Below, one piece after another: positions 7,208 through 14,738 of a stretch of 38,362 bases of DNA. A program made the translations under genes and the position numbers. Source of the stretch: an uncultured Bacteroidales bacterium (GTDB taxonomy: Bacteria; Bacteroidota; Bacteroidia; Bacteroidales; Bacteroidaceae); assembly GCA_902789725.1 (NCBI GenBank), contig CADAPC010000035.1, positions 1 to 38,362 of the forward strand. The letters are read 5' to 3'. The notes under the pieces were generated by a model. The model was not told the origin of the DNA and did no database searches. It saw nothing but the letters and a program-made list of their open reading frames with translations. Each line of letters begins with the position of its first letter. Position 1 is the first letter of the stretch.

Positions 7208-7782
7208 TCTGTGGGGGCTGTTACAGCCGCTATCCTCCCAATGATATGGGCTTGCAGGGTGGTAAAACCTGCAAGCCCATAATTTGCTTTTTTCTTATTT
7301 AACTGATAGTACACCTGGTCTGCTGTCATGTTGAAAGGCAGGCAGAGCGTGTTCCACGAGTAGTCCTTGAAGAACGTGCGCCCGTCGATGGTGACCGTGG
7401 CATTCTCCTCGCCCTCGGTAATGGCAGCGGAGTTGTCGCCATCATCGCTCAACAGGATTCCTGTATAGTATTTACCCTCGTAGAGCAGGCCTCCCTCGTA
7501 GGCTGTGATGCCGCTGGCCAAGCCTTTGCTATTGTATGTGATGTCGTCCGTCAGGCGAAATGTCAATCCGGTGCAGTCGTGGGCAGTGATTTCATCGTCG
7601 CCTGTGCTGTAAGAACCAGTGCCATTCACATAAACGGCGAGGTCGTTGAGGTGGACCGCATTCCTTATCTCGTAGGCTTCGAGCGTAGCGTTGTAGGCGA
7701 TGCTGCCAATGTTTGTCTCGTCAGCCCATGCCTCGGTTGCTGCCATCAGCAACAGGGCGAGTGTCATGAATATCTGCTTCAT
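7204..7782 (-). CDS. Small secreted protein of unknown function, probably 3'-truncated
   Basis: 192 residues from the ATG at 7782, chosen because it begins a clean signal peptide (MKQIFMTLALLLMAATEAWA); an upstream in-frame Met at 7830 has no supporting context. The body is beta-rich with no catalytic motif. Near residue 150 it has DYSWNTLCLPFNM, a motif common in large Bacteroidales secreted and surface proteins, where it normally lies well inside the protein. Here the frame ends about 40 residues later, and the last 27 codons or so are the complement of the opposite gene's terminator. This suggests the natural 3' part was lost and the present tail is read-through into non-coding DNA. It follows the DPP IV gene by 54 bases on the same strand. 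Confidence 0.6.
   Translation of the reverse strand: MKQIFMTLALLLMAATEAWADETNIGSIAYNATLEAYEIRNAVHLNDLAVYVNGTGSYSTGDDEITAHDCTGLTFRLTDDITYNSKGLASGITAYEGGLLYEGKYYTGILLSDDGDNSAAITEGEENATVTIDGRTFFKDYSWNTLCLPFNMTADQVYYQLNKKKANYGLAGFTTLQAHIIGRIAAVTAPTD
7245..7294 (+). terminator. Strong rho-independent terminator of the VanX-like gene
   Basis: A perfect 14-bp stem (7245-7258 with 7268-7281), a 9-base loop, then a T-rich tract (TTTGCTTTTTTCTT) from 7283. It lies 38 bases after the stop at 7207. It also sits inside the 3' end of the opposite-strand frame at 7204-7782. Confidence 0.85.
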
Positions 7783-7836
7783 AAGATATAGTCGTTGCAA
7801 ATAAGAATCTGTTTGTTTTGTCTGGAGCACCGACGG

Positions 7837-10023
7837 TTACTTGAGGTGGTCGTCAAAATAGCGGGTGATGACATGATGCAGGTGGACACGGTCGGTGCCC
7901 ATCATGTTGTGCCCATCGCCCGGGTAGGTGAAAAGGTCGGGATAGGTTCCTGCATCTATACATGCGCGCATAAAGGAAAGTGTGTGCTGAGGCACGCACA
8001 CGGGGTCGTTGCCTCCATAGATGACGAGCAGACGCCCACGGAGCTGGTTTGCTTTGCGAAGGAGGGAAGTCTCCTCATAACCTTGGGGGTTTGACTGAGG
8101 GGTGTCCATGTAACGTTCTCCGTACATCACTTCATAGAAACGCCAATCAATGACAGGCCCACCTGCCACACCTGCCTTGAAGACATCGGGGTAGGTGGTC
8201 ATGAGGCTGGTGGTCATGAAGCCTCCAAAGCTCCAGCCGTGCACACCCATGCGGTTGGCATCGACGTAGGGGAGAGTCTTCAGAAATTCCACACCTTGCA
8301 GCTGGTCTTTCATCTCTTCCACACCCAGATGACGGAACGTGGCTTGCTCAAATTCGAGTCCTCGATTCTCACTGCCGCGGTTGTCGAGGCAGAACATGAC
8401 GTAGCCTTGCTGCGCCATCCAAATGTCCCATCCACGTGCGCCCCAGTTGCGCGTGGCATCGATGTTGTGGGCATGAGGACCTCCATAGACATAGATGACG
8501 GTGGGGTACTTCTTTTGAGGGTCGAAATTGGTGGGGAGGATGAGGCGGTAGTAGAGGTCGGTCACTCCGTCGGCAGCCTTCAGGGTGCCCGTCTTGATGG
8601 TGGGCACTTGGTAGGAGGCCCAAGGATCGGGGGCGGAGAGGACGTTGGCTGCTAAACCGTCGGCGGTCGATACGAGGTCGATGTGGCGAGGAATGATGGG
8701 CGATGAGTAGTTGTCGATGAAGTAGCTGCCCGACTCAGAGAGGGTGGGGGTGTGCCAACCGGTGCTGTTGCCGAGCAGGGTGCGCTTGCCTTTCAGATTG
8801 ACGCTGAAGACATTCTTTTGCAGCGGGTCCACCTCGTTGGAAGTGTAAAGGATGGTTCCCTGTTCGGCATTGAAGCCCAGTACGTCCATCACTTCAAAGG
8901 AGCCGCTGGTGAGTTGCCTGAGGAGCTTGCCATCTCGGTTGTAAAGGTAGAGGTGGTTGAAGCCGTCGCGCCTGGTCAGGTAGATGAACTTGCTGCCATC
9001 CCATGGCAGGAACTGGATGGGGGAGCGAGGCTCAAAGTACTTGGAATTATCCTCCGTGAAGAGCGTGCGTAGTTTTTCGCCTGTGTGGGCATCGTATTCG
9101 TCGAGCGAACCGTGGTTCTGGTCGCGGTTCAGTTCGATGAGATAGATGCGTGAACCATCGGGTGCCCAGGCGATGTTGGTGAAGTAGCGGTCGGTGGGGT
9201 CGCCCGTGTTCAAATAGACAGTGTGGTCGGTTTGTGGGTTGAAGATTCCCACATAGACCTTGTGGGAGGTTTCGCCAGCCATTGGATAGGGGTCGGGGGC
9301 TGGCTGAGCGCAACGCGATGCACCTTGGGGTGTGCCCCCAGGAAGGGTGATGTTGACTTGTGGGTAGTGTGACACCATGCTTTGGTCCATTTTATAGAAA
9401 GCAAGGAGTGTGCCGTCGGGCGACCAGAAGGTGCCCTTTTCTATTCCAAATTCGTCGCGGTGGACACTCTCCCCATACACCAGGTCGGGGGTGCCGTCGT
9501 TGCTGACGGGGTGGACGGCACCGTCGGCGGTTGTCACAAAAAGGTTGTGGTCGATGGTGTAGGCTGTGGAGAGCGATTTCTTGCTCCAGTCCGTGTTGCT
9601 GGCATTGGGAGCAAGGTCTATTTTCCAGATGAGGCTTTGGCTAATCCAGTCGATGAGGGTCTTTTCCCTGCCTCGGTCAATCATTACGTAAGGCTTTTCG
9701 GGAAAGGGGAATGTGGCGTTGTAGAGGTGGTCGATGGTTTTTCGTCCATGGGCTGAGAGGATTTTGTTGATGTTTTCGAGGGTGAGCGAATTGAGCACCA
9801 AGCCCGTGCGGGTGGTTCCGTGGTTTTTGCTGACCAGTTCACATTTGTCCATGCCCTGTTCGATGCAAGCGTCGCCCCACCAAGTGAGATACTTTGTTTC
9901 GGGGTAGGAATGGGCATAGTAGGTGGAGCCGCCCGGGATGAGGTCGTCGAGGGTGAAGAGTTTTTTTTGTGCCATAGTAGGAAGTGTAAGTAAGGCAAAT
10001 AGAAGGGAGAGGATGAGTTTCAT
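7837..10023 (-). CDS. Dipeptidyl peptidase IV-family serine peptidase (S9)
   Basis: 728 residues. Signal peptide MKLILSLLFALLTLPTMAQ, an N-terminal beta-propeller (DPPIV_N, about 90-450), then a C-terminal alpha/beta-hydrolase peptidase domain. The catalytic triad is visible: Ser598 in GWSFGG, Asp673 in YGGNDP and His705 in DGHNM. By family it removes X-Pro dipeptides, or related Pro-containing units, from peptide N-termini in the periplasm. Bacteroidales use such enzymes in peptide nutrition, and exact specificity cannot be read here. Its ATG overlaps the folK stop codon (ATGA), so translation is probably coupled. The length is normal for the family. Confidence 0.93.
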   Translation of the reverse strand: MKLILSLLFALLTLPTMAQKKLFTLDDLIPGGSTYYAHSYPETKYLTWWGDACIEQGMDKCELVSKNHGTTRTGLVLNSLTLENINKILSAHGRKTIDHLYNATFPFPEKPYVMIDRGREKTLIDWISQSLIWKIDLAPNASNTDWSKKSLSTAYTIDHNLFVTTADGAVHPVSNDGTPDLVYGESVHRDEFGIEKGTFWSPDGTLLAFYKMDQSMVSHYPQVNITLPGGTPQGASRCAQPAPDPYPMAGETSHKVYVGIFNPQTDHTVYLNTGDPTDRYFTNIAWAPDGSRIYLIELNRDQNHGSLDEYDAHTGEKLRTLFTEDNSKYFEPRSPIQFLPWDGSKFIYLTRRDGFNHLYLYNRDGKLLRQLTSGSFEVMDVLGFNAEQGTILYTSNEVDPLQKNVFSVNLKGKRTLLGNSTGWHTPTLSESGSYFIDNYSSPIIPRHIDLVSTADGLAANVLSAPDPWASYQVPTIKTGTLKAADGVTDLYYRLILPTNFDPQKKYPTVIYVYGGPHAHNIDATRNWGARGWDIWMAQQGYVMFCLDNRGSENRGLEFEQATFRHLGVEEMKDQLQGVEFLKTLPYVDANRMGVHGWSFGGFMTTSLMTTYPDVFKAGVAGGPVIDWRFYEVMYGERYMDTPQSNPQGYEETSLLRKANQLRGRLLVIYGGNDPVCVPQHTLSFMRACIDAGTYPDLFTYPGDGHNMMGTDRVHLHHVITRYFDDHLK

Positions 10024-10448
10024 TGTGGTAAGATTTGTTTGAGAGGAATGAGCACGAAGTCGCGCTCGTTCATGAGTGGATGGGGAATGGTGAGGGTGGG
10101 GGTGGAGAGCTGGAGTTGGTCGTAGAGCAGGATGTCGATGTCGATGATTCGGTCGTGGTAGTTCACTTTTCCCAGTTGTGGGTCGGGCACACTTTTTTCT
10201 GTGCGCCCTAATTGCCGTTCTATTTGTTGGGTTTCGTGGAGCAATGCAAGGGGCGACAGCTCAGTTTCCACTCTTACGGCTGCATTGAGAAACGTGTTTC
10301 GGCTCTCGAATCCCCAAGGCTCAGTTTCGAGGAAGGCGGACTGGGCCTTGATGGGTCCAATCCGCCTTGCTATCTCTGAAATGGCGGCAAGGAGATTGTG
10401 CTCTTTGTCGCCCAGGTTGGTGCCAAGGGAAAGATAAACAGTGTGCAT
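10020..10448 (-). CDS. folK: 2-amino-4-hydroxy-6-hydroxymethyldihydropteridine pyrophosphokinase
   Basis: 142 residues from the ATG at 10448 (MHTVYLSLGTNLGDKEHNL). It transfers pyrophosphate from ATP to 6-hydroxymethyl-7,8-dihydropterin in folate synthesis. Family signatures are SLGTNLGD near the N-terminus, TEPWGF, and NYHDRIIDIDILLYD followed by IPHP. An in-frame extension reaches an ATG at 10559, but it lies inside the MITE-like element at 10451-10598 and is not part of the family, so the shorter start is preferred. The ATG abuts the end of that element, which must therefore supply the leader of folK. The gene overlaps the DPP IV gene by 4 bases. Confidence 0.94.
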   Translation of the reverse strand: MHTVYLSLGTNLGDKEHNLLAAISEIARRIGPIKAQSAFLETEPWGFESRNTFLNAAVRVETELSPLALLHETQQIERQLGRTEKSVPDPQLGKVNYHDRIIDIDILLYDQLQLSTPTLTIPHPLMNERDFVLIPLKQILPQ

Positions 10449-10450
10449 TT

Positions 10451-10598
10451 TAAGGTATGTTCTAATAATTACTAAATCTGAGATGATTATCTTCCATTGT
10501 TTTTGTTGCTTTTGGGCATCTTTTGGCTTAATCCCTTGGGCCATAGCTTCCAAAATCAACTAAAAACAATTGAAAGCTAATTTTTAGAACATACCTTA
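10451..10598. mobile_element. 148-bp MITE-like element with 21-bp terminal inverted repeats
   Basis: The left end TAAGGTATGTTCTAATAATTA (10451-10471) and the complement of the right end (10578-10598) match over 21 bases with one mismatch; the outer 15 are perfect. TTAA-like sequence occurs at both borders. The interior has no transposase. It sits between queA and folK: its right end overlaps the TAA stop of queA and its left end lies two bases from the folK ATG. Further copies of the end sequence occur at 13834-13854, 13859-13873 and 33813-33833, supporting a dispersed repeat. Confidence 0.7.
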
Positions 10599-11678
10599 AT
10601 CGATAATGAGCATGGCATCGCCGAAGGTGCCAAACATGTAGTCGCCCTGAAGAGCCTCTTTGTAGGCGTTCATCACCACCTCGTAGCCTCCAAAGGCTGT
10701 GACGAGCATGAGCATGGTGGTGAGTGGATGCTGGAAGTTGACTACGAAGGCATCGGCCACGGTGAAATCGTAGGGAGGGAAGATGAATTTGTTGGTCCAG
10801 CCCTCAAACTCCTTGATGAGCCCGCCTGGCCCCACGGCAGTTTCGAGGGCACGCAGGGTGGTGTTGCCCACAGCACAAATCTTATGTCCGTTTTCCTTGG
10901 CTTTGTTCACGATGTCGCAGGCCTCCTTGTTGACAAACATCTGTTCAGAGTCTGTCTTGTGCTTGGTCAGGTCTTCCACGTCAATGCTGCGGAAGTTGCC
11001 TAAGCCGACGTGCAGGGTGATAAATGCTTGCCCGATGCCCATAATCTCCATACGCTTCATTAACTCGCGCGAGAAATGAAGTCCTGTAACAGGCACAGTG
11101 ACTGCTCCTTCGTGGCGGGCGAAAATGTTTTGGAACCGCTCATGGTCTTCCTCTTCGGCTGGACGGTGAGCGCGCACATCATCAGGGATGGGTGCTTCGC
11201 CCAAGGAATAGAGCGTGTTTTTGAATACATCGTGGGGACCATCGTAGAGGAAGCGGAGGGTTCGTCCGCGCGAGGTGGTGTTGTCGATGACTTCGGCCAC
11301 CAGCGACTCGTCGGGGCCAAAGTAGAGCTTGTTGCCAATGCGGATTTTTCGGGCAGGATCGACCAGCACATCCCACAGGCGCAGTTCTTCGTTGAGTTCG
11401 CGCAGCAAGAACACCTCAATGCGTGCACCCGTCTTTTCCTTGTTGCCATACAGGCGGGCGGGGAACACCTTGGTGTCGTTGAAGACAAAGGCATCACCCT
11501 CCTCGAAATAGTCGATGATGTCTTTGAAAATGCGGTGTTCTATTTCACCAGTGGATTTATGAAGCACCATGAGCTTGGCTTCGTCACGGTTGTAGAACTT
11601 GGTTTCGGGATTGTACGTGCGGGGATAGAGCGCAATTTTCTCTTCAGGGAGTTTGAACTTGAATTGTGAAAGTTTCAT
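10596..11678 (-). CDS. queA: S-adenosylmethionine:tRNA ribosyltransferase-isomerase
   Basis: 360 residues, the usual length. It adds the epoxycyclopentanediol ring from SAM to preQ1-modified tRNA in queuosine synthesis. Recognisable stretches are ALYP near the N-terminus, VFNDTKVFPARL, the FARHEGAVTVPVTGLHFS signature, HVGLGNF and a C-terminal GDAMLIID. The stop codon TAA is shared with the end of the MITE-like element downstream. The ATG at 11678 overlaps the last four bases of truB (ATGA-type junction), consistent with co-transcription in the cell-envelope/tRNA block. The motif around residue 170 (APIPDDVRAHRP) differs from the LPPYI form of proteobacterial QueA. Confidence 0.96.
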   Translation of the reverse strand: MKLSQFKFKLPEEKIALYPRTYNPETKFYNRDEAKLMVLHKSTGEIEHRIFKDIIDYFEEGDAFVFNDTKVFPARLYGNKEKTGARIEVFLLRELNEELRLWDVLVDPARKIRIGNKLYFGPDESLVAEVIDNTTSRGRTLRFLYDGPHDVFKNTLYSLGEAPIPDDVRAHRPAEEEDHERFQNIFARHEGAVTVPVTGLHFSRELMKRMEIMGIGQAFITLHVGLGNFRSIDVEDLTKHKTDSEQMFVNKEACDIVNKAKENGHKICAVGNTTLRALETAVGPGGLIKEFEGWTNKFIFPPYDFTVADAFVVNFQHPLTTMLMLVTAFGGYEVVMNAYKEALQGDYMFGTFGDAMLIID

Positions 11679-12484
11679 CTTTTTTTATTTACATTTTTTA
11701 CTATTTCTGTTTCTCTGTTTGCTTGCAATGTTTGCTTGTCGAGCCAAGCAGGGAAGTCGTTGATGTCCATACAGTCTTGCAGGGTGTATGGGCCGATGCG
11801 AGTGCGGACGAGGCCAGTGAGGTAGCCTCCCGAACCGAGGGCTTGCCCAATGTCGCGGGCCAAAGCCCGTATGTAAGTACCCTTGCTGCACACCACCCGG
11901 ATGGTGAGGGAGAGGTGGGAGCCTGTCAGGTTGCCACTTTGGTAACGAATGCGCTCCTTGGGGTCGGCCGTCAGTTCAGTCGCCTCGTTCTTCACCTCTC
12001 CAAAATGCAGCACTTCCAGTTGGTCTATGACGAGAATCTTCGGTTTCAATTCCACCTCCTCCCCCTGGCGGGCATACTTGAAGGCGCGCTTTCCGTTCAC
12101 TTTCACGGCCGAGAATGTGGGGGGCACTTGTTCAATGCGCCCTCTGAACCTCTTCAGCTTCTCTTCCACCAGTTCGCGAGTGATGTGTGCTGTGGGATAG
12201 GTGGCATCTTCCGCTGTCTCCATGTCGAAGGAGGGCGTGGTGGCTCCCAGTTTGATGGTGGCTACGTATTCCTTGGTGTGCGATTGCAGTTCGTCGATAA
12301 GTTTAGTGCTCTTGCCCGTGCAAATGATGAGCACGCCTGTGGCCAAGGGGTCGAGCGTGCCCGCGTGACCCACCTTCAGTTTCTTCACACCCAAGCGGTG
12401 CGAGAGTTCGCCCCGCACCTTTGCCACCACGTTGAACGATGTCCAACGATAGGGCTTGTTGAAAATGAGTATTTCGCCGTCCAC
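11675..12484 (-). CDS. truB: tRNA pseudouridine(55) synthase, probable GTG start
   Basis: TruB converts U55 of the tRNA T-loop to pseudouridine. The signature HAGTLDPLATGVLIICTGK contains the catalytic Asp; NKPYRWTSF near the start and VVCSKGTYIRALARDIG near the C-terminus are also typical. The family normally begins a few residues before the 'GEvLxFnKP' stretch. The only in-frame ATG is at 12574, which would add 30 atypical residues and overlap uppP by 67 bases. The GTG at 12484 is therefore preferred (269 residues), although another non-ATG codon just upstream is possible. It lies between uppP and queA, as in many Bacteroidetes. Confidence 0.92.
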   Translation of the reverse strand: MDGEILIFNKPYRWTSFNVVAKVRGELSHRLGVKKLKVGHAGTLDPLATGVLIICTGKSTKLIDELQSHTKEYVATIKLGATTPSFDMETAEDATYPTAHITRELVEEKLKRFRGRIEQVPPTFSAVKVNGKRAFKYARQGEEVELKPKILVIDQLEVLHFGEVKNEATELTADPKERIRYQSGNLTGSHLSLTIRVVCSKGTYIRALARDIGQALGSGGYLTGLVRTRIGPYTLQDCMDINDFPAWLDKQTLQANRETEIVKNVNKKR

Positions 12485-12507
12485 GAAAGAGTGATGAGTT
12501 ACGGTGA

Positions 12508-13326
12508 TTATGCTAAGCAGATGGCCAAGATGCCTACGATGGCACAGTAGATGGCAAAATAGATCAGTTTGCACTTCTTCACAAACTCAATCATCAGTTT
12601 GCAAGCGAAGCATCCGCTGATGAAGGCTGCAACGAAACCCACTGCCAGTGCCAGCGTGGGAATCTGTGCGGCATCGCCGTGCTGGGCAATGTATTCGGCA
12701 CTGGGTGCAACGATGTGCTTGAAGTCGAGCAAGGCTTCACCCACGATGGGGGGAATGACCATCAGGAAAGAGAACTGCGCCAACTTCTGGCGGCTGTTGC
12801 CTAACAGCAGACCTGTGGCAATGGTGCTGCCGCTGCGCGACAAGCCGGGCAACACGGCGCAAGCCTGTGCAATGCCGATGATGAAGGCATGGAGTGGCGA
12901 GATGTCCTCTTTCTCCTTGGGCTTGTAAAAATGGGTGAGAGCCAACAAGACGGCTGTCACCAAAAGGCATCCTCCCACAATGGTGAGGCTTCCGGCAAAA
13001 ATGGCATCTACATAGTCCTTGAAAAAGAGACCCACCACGCCGATGGGAATCATGGAGATGACGATGTTCAGCGCGTACTTCTGTTCGTTATTCAACTGTC
13101 CGTCCCATTTCCACAGCCCCTTAAAAATCCATGTCACCTCTTTCCACAGCACCACCAGTGTGGCACACACGGTGGCCACGTGCACAACGATGTCGAACGT
13201 GAGTCCTCCCGCTTCGTTTACACCTAAAAGATGTTGAAAAATCTGCAGGTGACCACTGCTGCTAACGGGGAGATATTCGGTGAGTCCCTGAACAATACCT
13301 AAAATGAGTGCTTCAATCCAATTCAT
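12508..13326 (-). CDS. uppP: Undecaprenyl-diphosphate phosphatase (BacA/UppP)
   Basis: 272 residues, an integral membrane protein with several hydrophobic helices. It dephosphorylates undecaprenyl pyrophosphate to recycle the lipid carrier for peptidoglycan and surface glycans, and is linked to bacitracin resistance. Signatures: the N-terminal [22 protein letters not shown] with the catalytic Glu and Ser-rich motif at 19-26, and [14 protein letters not shown] with the conserved Arg. It is 18 bases downstream of the DUF3098 gene, and truB follows. Confidence 0.96.
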   Translation of the reverse strand: MNWIEALILGIVQGLTEYLPVSSSGHLQIFQHLLGVNEAGGLTFDIVVHVATVCATLVVLWKEVTWIFKGLWKWDGQLNNEQKYALNIVISMIPIGVVGLFFKDYVDAIFAGSLTIVGGCLLVTAVLLALTHFYKPKEKEDISPLHAFIIGIAQACAVLPGLSRSGSTIATGLLLGNSRQKLAQFSFLMVIPPIVGEALLDFKHIVAPSAEYIAQHGDAAQIPTLALAVGFVAAFISGCFACKLMIEFVKKCKLIYFAIYCAIVGILAICLA

Positions 13327-13344
13327 ACGTTTAATTTCAGATGA

Positions 13345-13575
13345 TTAGTTTTCCAGTTCTTTTTTCGCTGGCCAAAGGATGGCCACAATCTCAAAAAGGA
13401 AGCCAAACAGGCATACCATAGGTGCCACCTTAATGCGCACAGTGCTGAAGATGTCGGGACAGAAAGCCGCTTCGGTGGTGGCATCGCCCGACATGAGGAT
13501 GAACCCCACTACAATGATGATGAATCCTGCCGCCAGCAGGATGTAGTTGATTTTTGAAAATGCAAAGTTCTTCAT
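13345..13575 (-). CDS. DUF3098 family small membrane protein
   Basis: 76 residues with two predicted TM helices (about 9-27 and 50-68) and a short loop between them (FCPDIFSTVRIKVAP). It matches the Bacteroidetes DUF3098 family in length, the NYILLAAGFIIIVVGFILM helix and position. The family sits between ftsX and uppP in many genomes. The function is unknown; the conserved context suggests a role in the envelope or division. Confidence 0.85.
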   Translation of the reverse strand: MKNFAFSKINYILLAAGFIIIVVGFILMSGDATTEAAFCPDIFSTVRIKVAPMVCLFGFLFEIVAILWPAKKELEN

Positions 13576-13868
13576 GAGAATGAATAATAGATAAACCTGT
13601 GATAAATATTCAAATAAGTGTCGTTACGAGACCATATTAAAAGTAATTCAAGTTTTGCAAGCTCTTCATACCATTGGCTTCAAGGTCGCTTCGCTCAAAA
13701 TGATACAAAAATTTATTCAAAAAATTATAAGAACTGCCGGGATGGCGTAGCCTTTTGATCATTTTCTTGTTTCATTTTCTTATCATTTTGAGGCCGCAGG
13801 CCGACCCATGTAGAACAACCGAAACTTGTGTAATTATTAGAACATACCTTAAATGATTAGAACATACC
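13576..13868. other. 293-base spacer between ftsX and DUF3098 with repeat remnants
   Basis: No gene is seen. It contains two direct copies of the MITE end sequence at its ftsX side (13834-13873). It also has an inverted pair TCAAAATGAT (13695-13704) / ATCATTTTGA (13782-13791) and a GGCCGCAGGCC mini-palindrome near 13792-13802. Neighbouring genes of this block are normally tightly packed, so the spacer looks like inserted repetitive DNA. Confidence 0.6.
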
Positions 13869-13873
13869 TTAAA
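13834..13873. repeat. Two direct copies of the MITE end sequence
   Basis: TTAGAACATACCTTA occurs twice, first within a 21-base match to the folK-side end of the element at 10451 (13834-13854), then again at 13859-13873. The second copy overlaps the ftsX stop codon (TAA), repeating the arrangement at queA. No partner in opposite orientation was found nearby, so these are solo ends or remnants. Confidence 0.75.
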
Positions 13874-14738
13874 GATAATACAAGTCGTTGCTGCTCATCT
13901 TCAAGTATTTGTTCAACGAGAAGAATGTGCAGAGGAAGGTGATGACCATGCCAAAGACGAACACGGCGGCCGTGACGATGGCAATGGCTTGCATGTTGAT
14001 GATGGCACTGATTTGGGGCTCAAACTTGTGCAGCCAATAGATGCCCCCCATGATGAGGCCGTCGGCAATCATGGCCGAGACGATGCCCAGCGTGAGTCCC
14101 TGGCTCAGGAAGGGGCGGCGGATGAAGCTCCAGCTGGCACCCACCAACTTCATGGTGTTGATGATGAAACGTTTGGAGAAAATGGTCAGACGCACCGTGT
14201 TGTTGATGAGGGCAAAGGAAATGTAGGTGAACAAAGCGGCAATGACGAACAGGACGATGCTCGCTTTGCGGATGTTGTCGTTGACCGATTTGATGAGGTC
14301 TTTCGAATAGATGACATCCACCACGTCCGCATTGCCCTTCAGTCCCCTCACAGCTGCCCCCATGCTGTCGGGGTCGGCGTATGCGGCATTGATTTTCACC
14401 TCAAACGATGCTGTGTAAGGATTGGCACCCAGAAATTCGGTGGGGTCAATCCCTTGGGCAAGAATCTCCTCCTTCAGCGCCTCCTCCTTCGAGATGTACT
14501 GCACGCTCTTGGCGTATGGAGCCATCCGAAGCCGCTCGCCCATCTGTTCAAGCTGCTCGCTGTTCATGTCATCGCTCACCAACACGCTGATGTTGATGTT
14601 TTCCTTCACGTAAGTGGAAAGATTCTGAGCCGTGAGGACAAACAGCACAATCACACCCAGCAACACCAGCACCAGCGTGGTGCTGATGGTTGTGGTGATG
14701 AATTGTGTGCTCAGAAATGGGGCGTTTTTCTTACTCAT
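13869..14738 (-). CDS. ftsX: Cell division ABC-transporter-like membrane protein FtsX
   Basis: 289 residues from the ATG at 14738 (MSKKNAPFLSTQF); an in-frame ATG at 14747 adds three residues. Topology is the FtsX form: one N-terminal TM helix (about 20-42), a periplasmic domain at 45-155 (NINISVLVSDDMNSEQ..., MRMAPY-like region), and three C-terminal TM helices. The end SNDLYYL is typical of Bacteroidetes FtsX. With FtsE, encoded elsewhere, it controls cell-wall hydrolases at the septum. It overlaps the miaB stop by several bases, and its own TAA stop lies in a MITE-end repeat. Confidence 0.93.
   Translation of the reverse strand: MSKKNAPFLSTQFITTTISTTLVLVLLGVIVLFVLTAQNLSTYVKENINISVLVSDDMNSEQLEQMGERLRMAPYAKSVQYISKEEALKEEILAQGIDPTEFLGANPYTASFEVKINAAYADPDSMGAAVRGLKGNADVVDVIYSKDLIKSVNDNIRKASIVLFVIAALFTYISFALINNTVRLTIFSKRFIINTMKLVGASWSFIRRPFLSQGLTLGIVSAMIADGLIMGGIYWLHKFEPQISAIINMQAIAIVTAAVFVFGMVITFLCTFFSLNKYLKMSSNDLYYL

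Noticed and set aside
10449..10559. N-terminal extension of folK to an ATG at 10559
   Set aside because: The extra 37 codons come from the MITE-like element, whereas the family begins at MHTVYLSLG.
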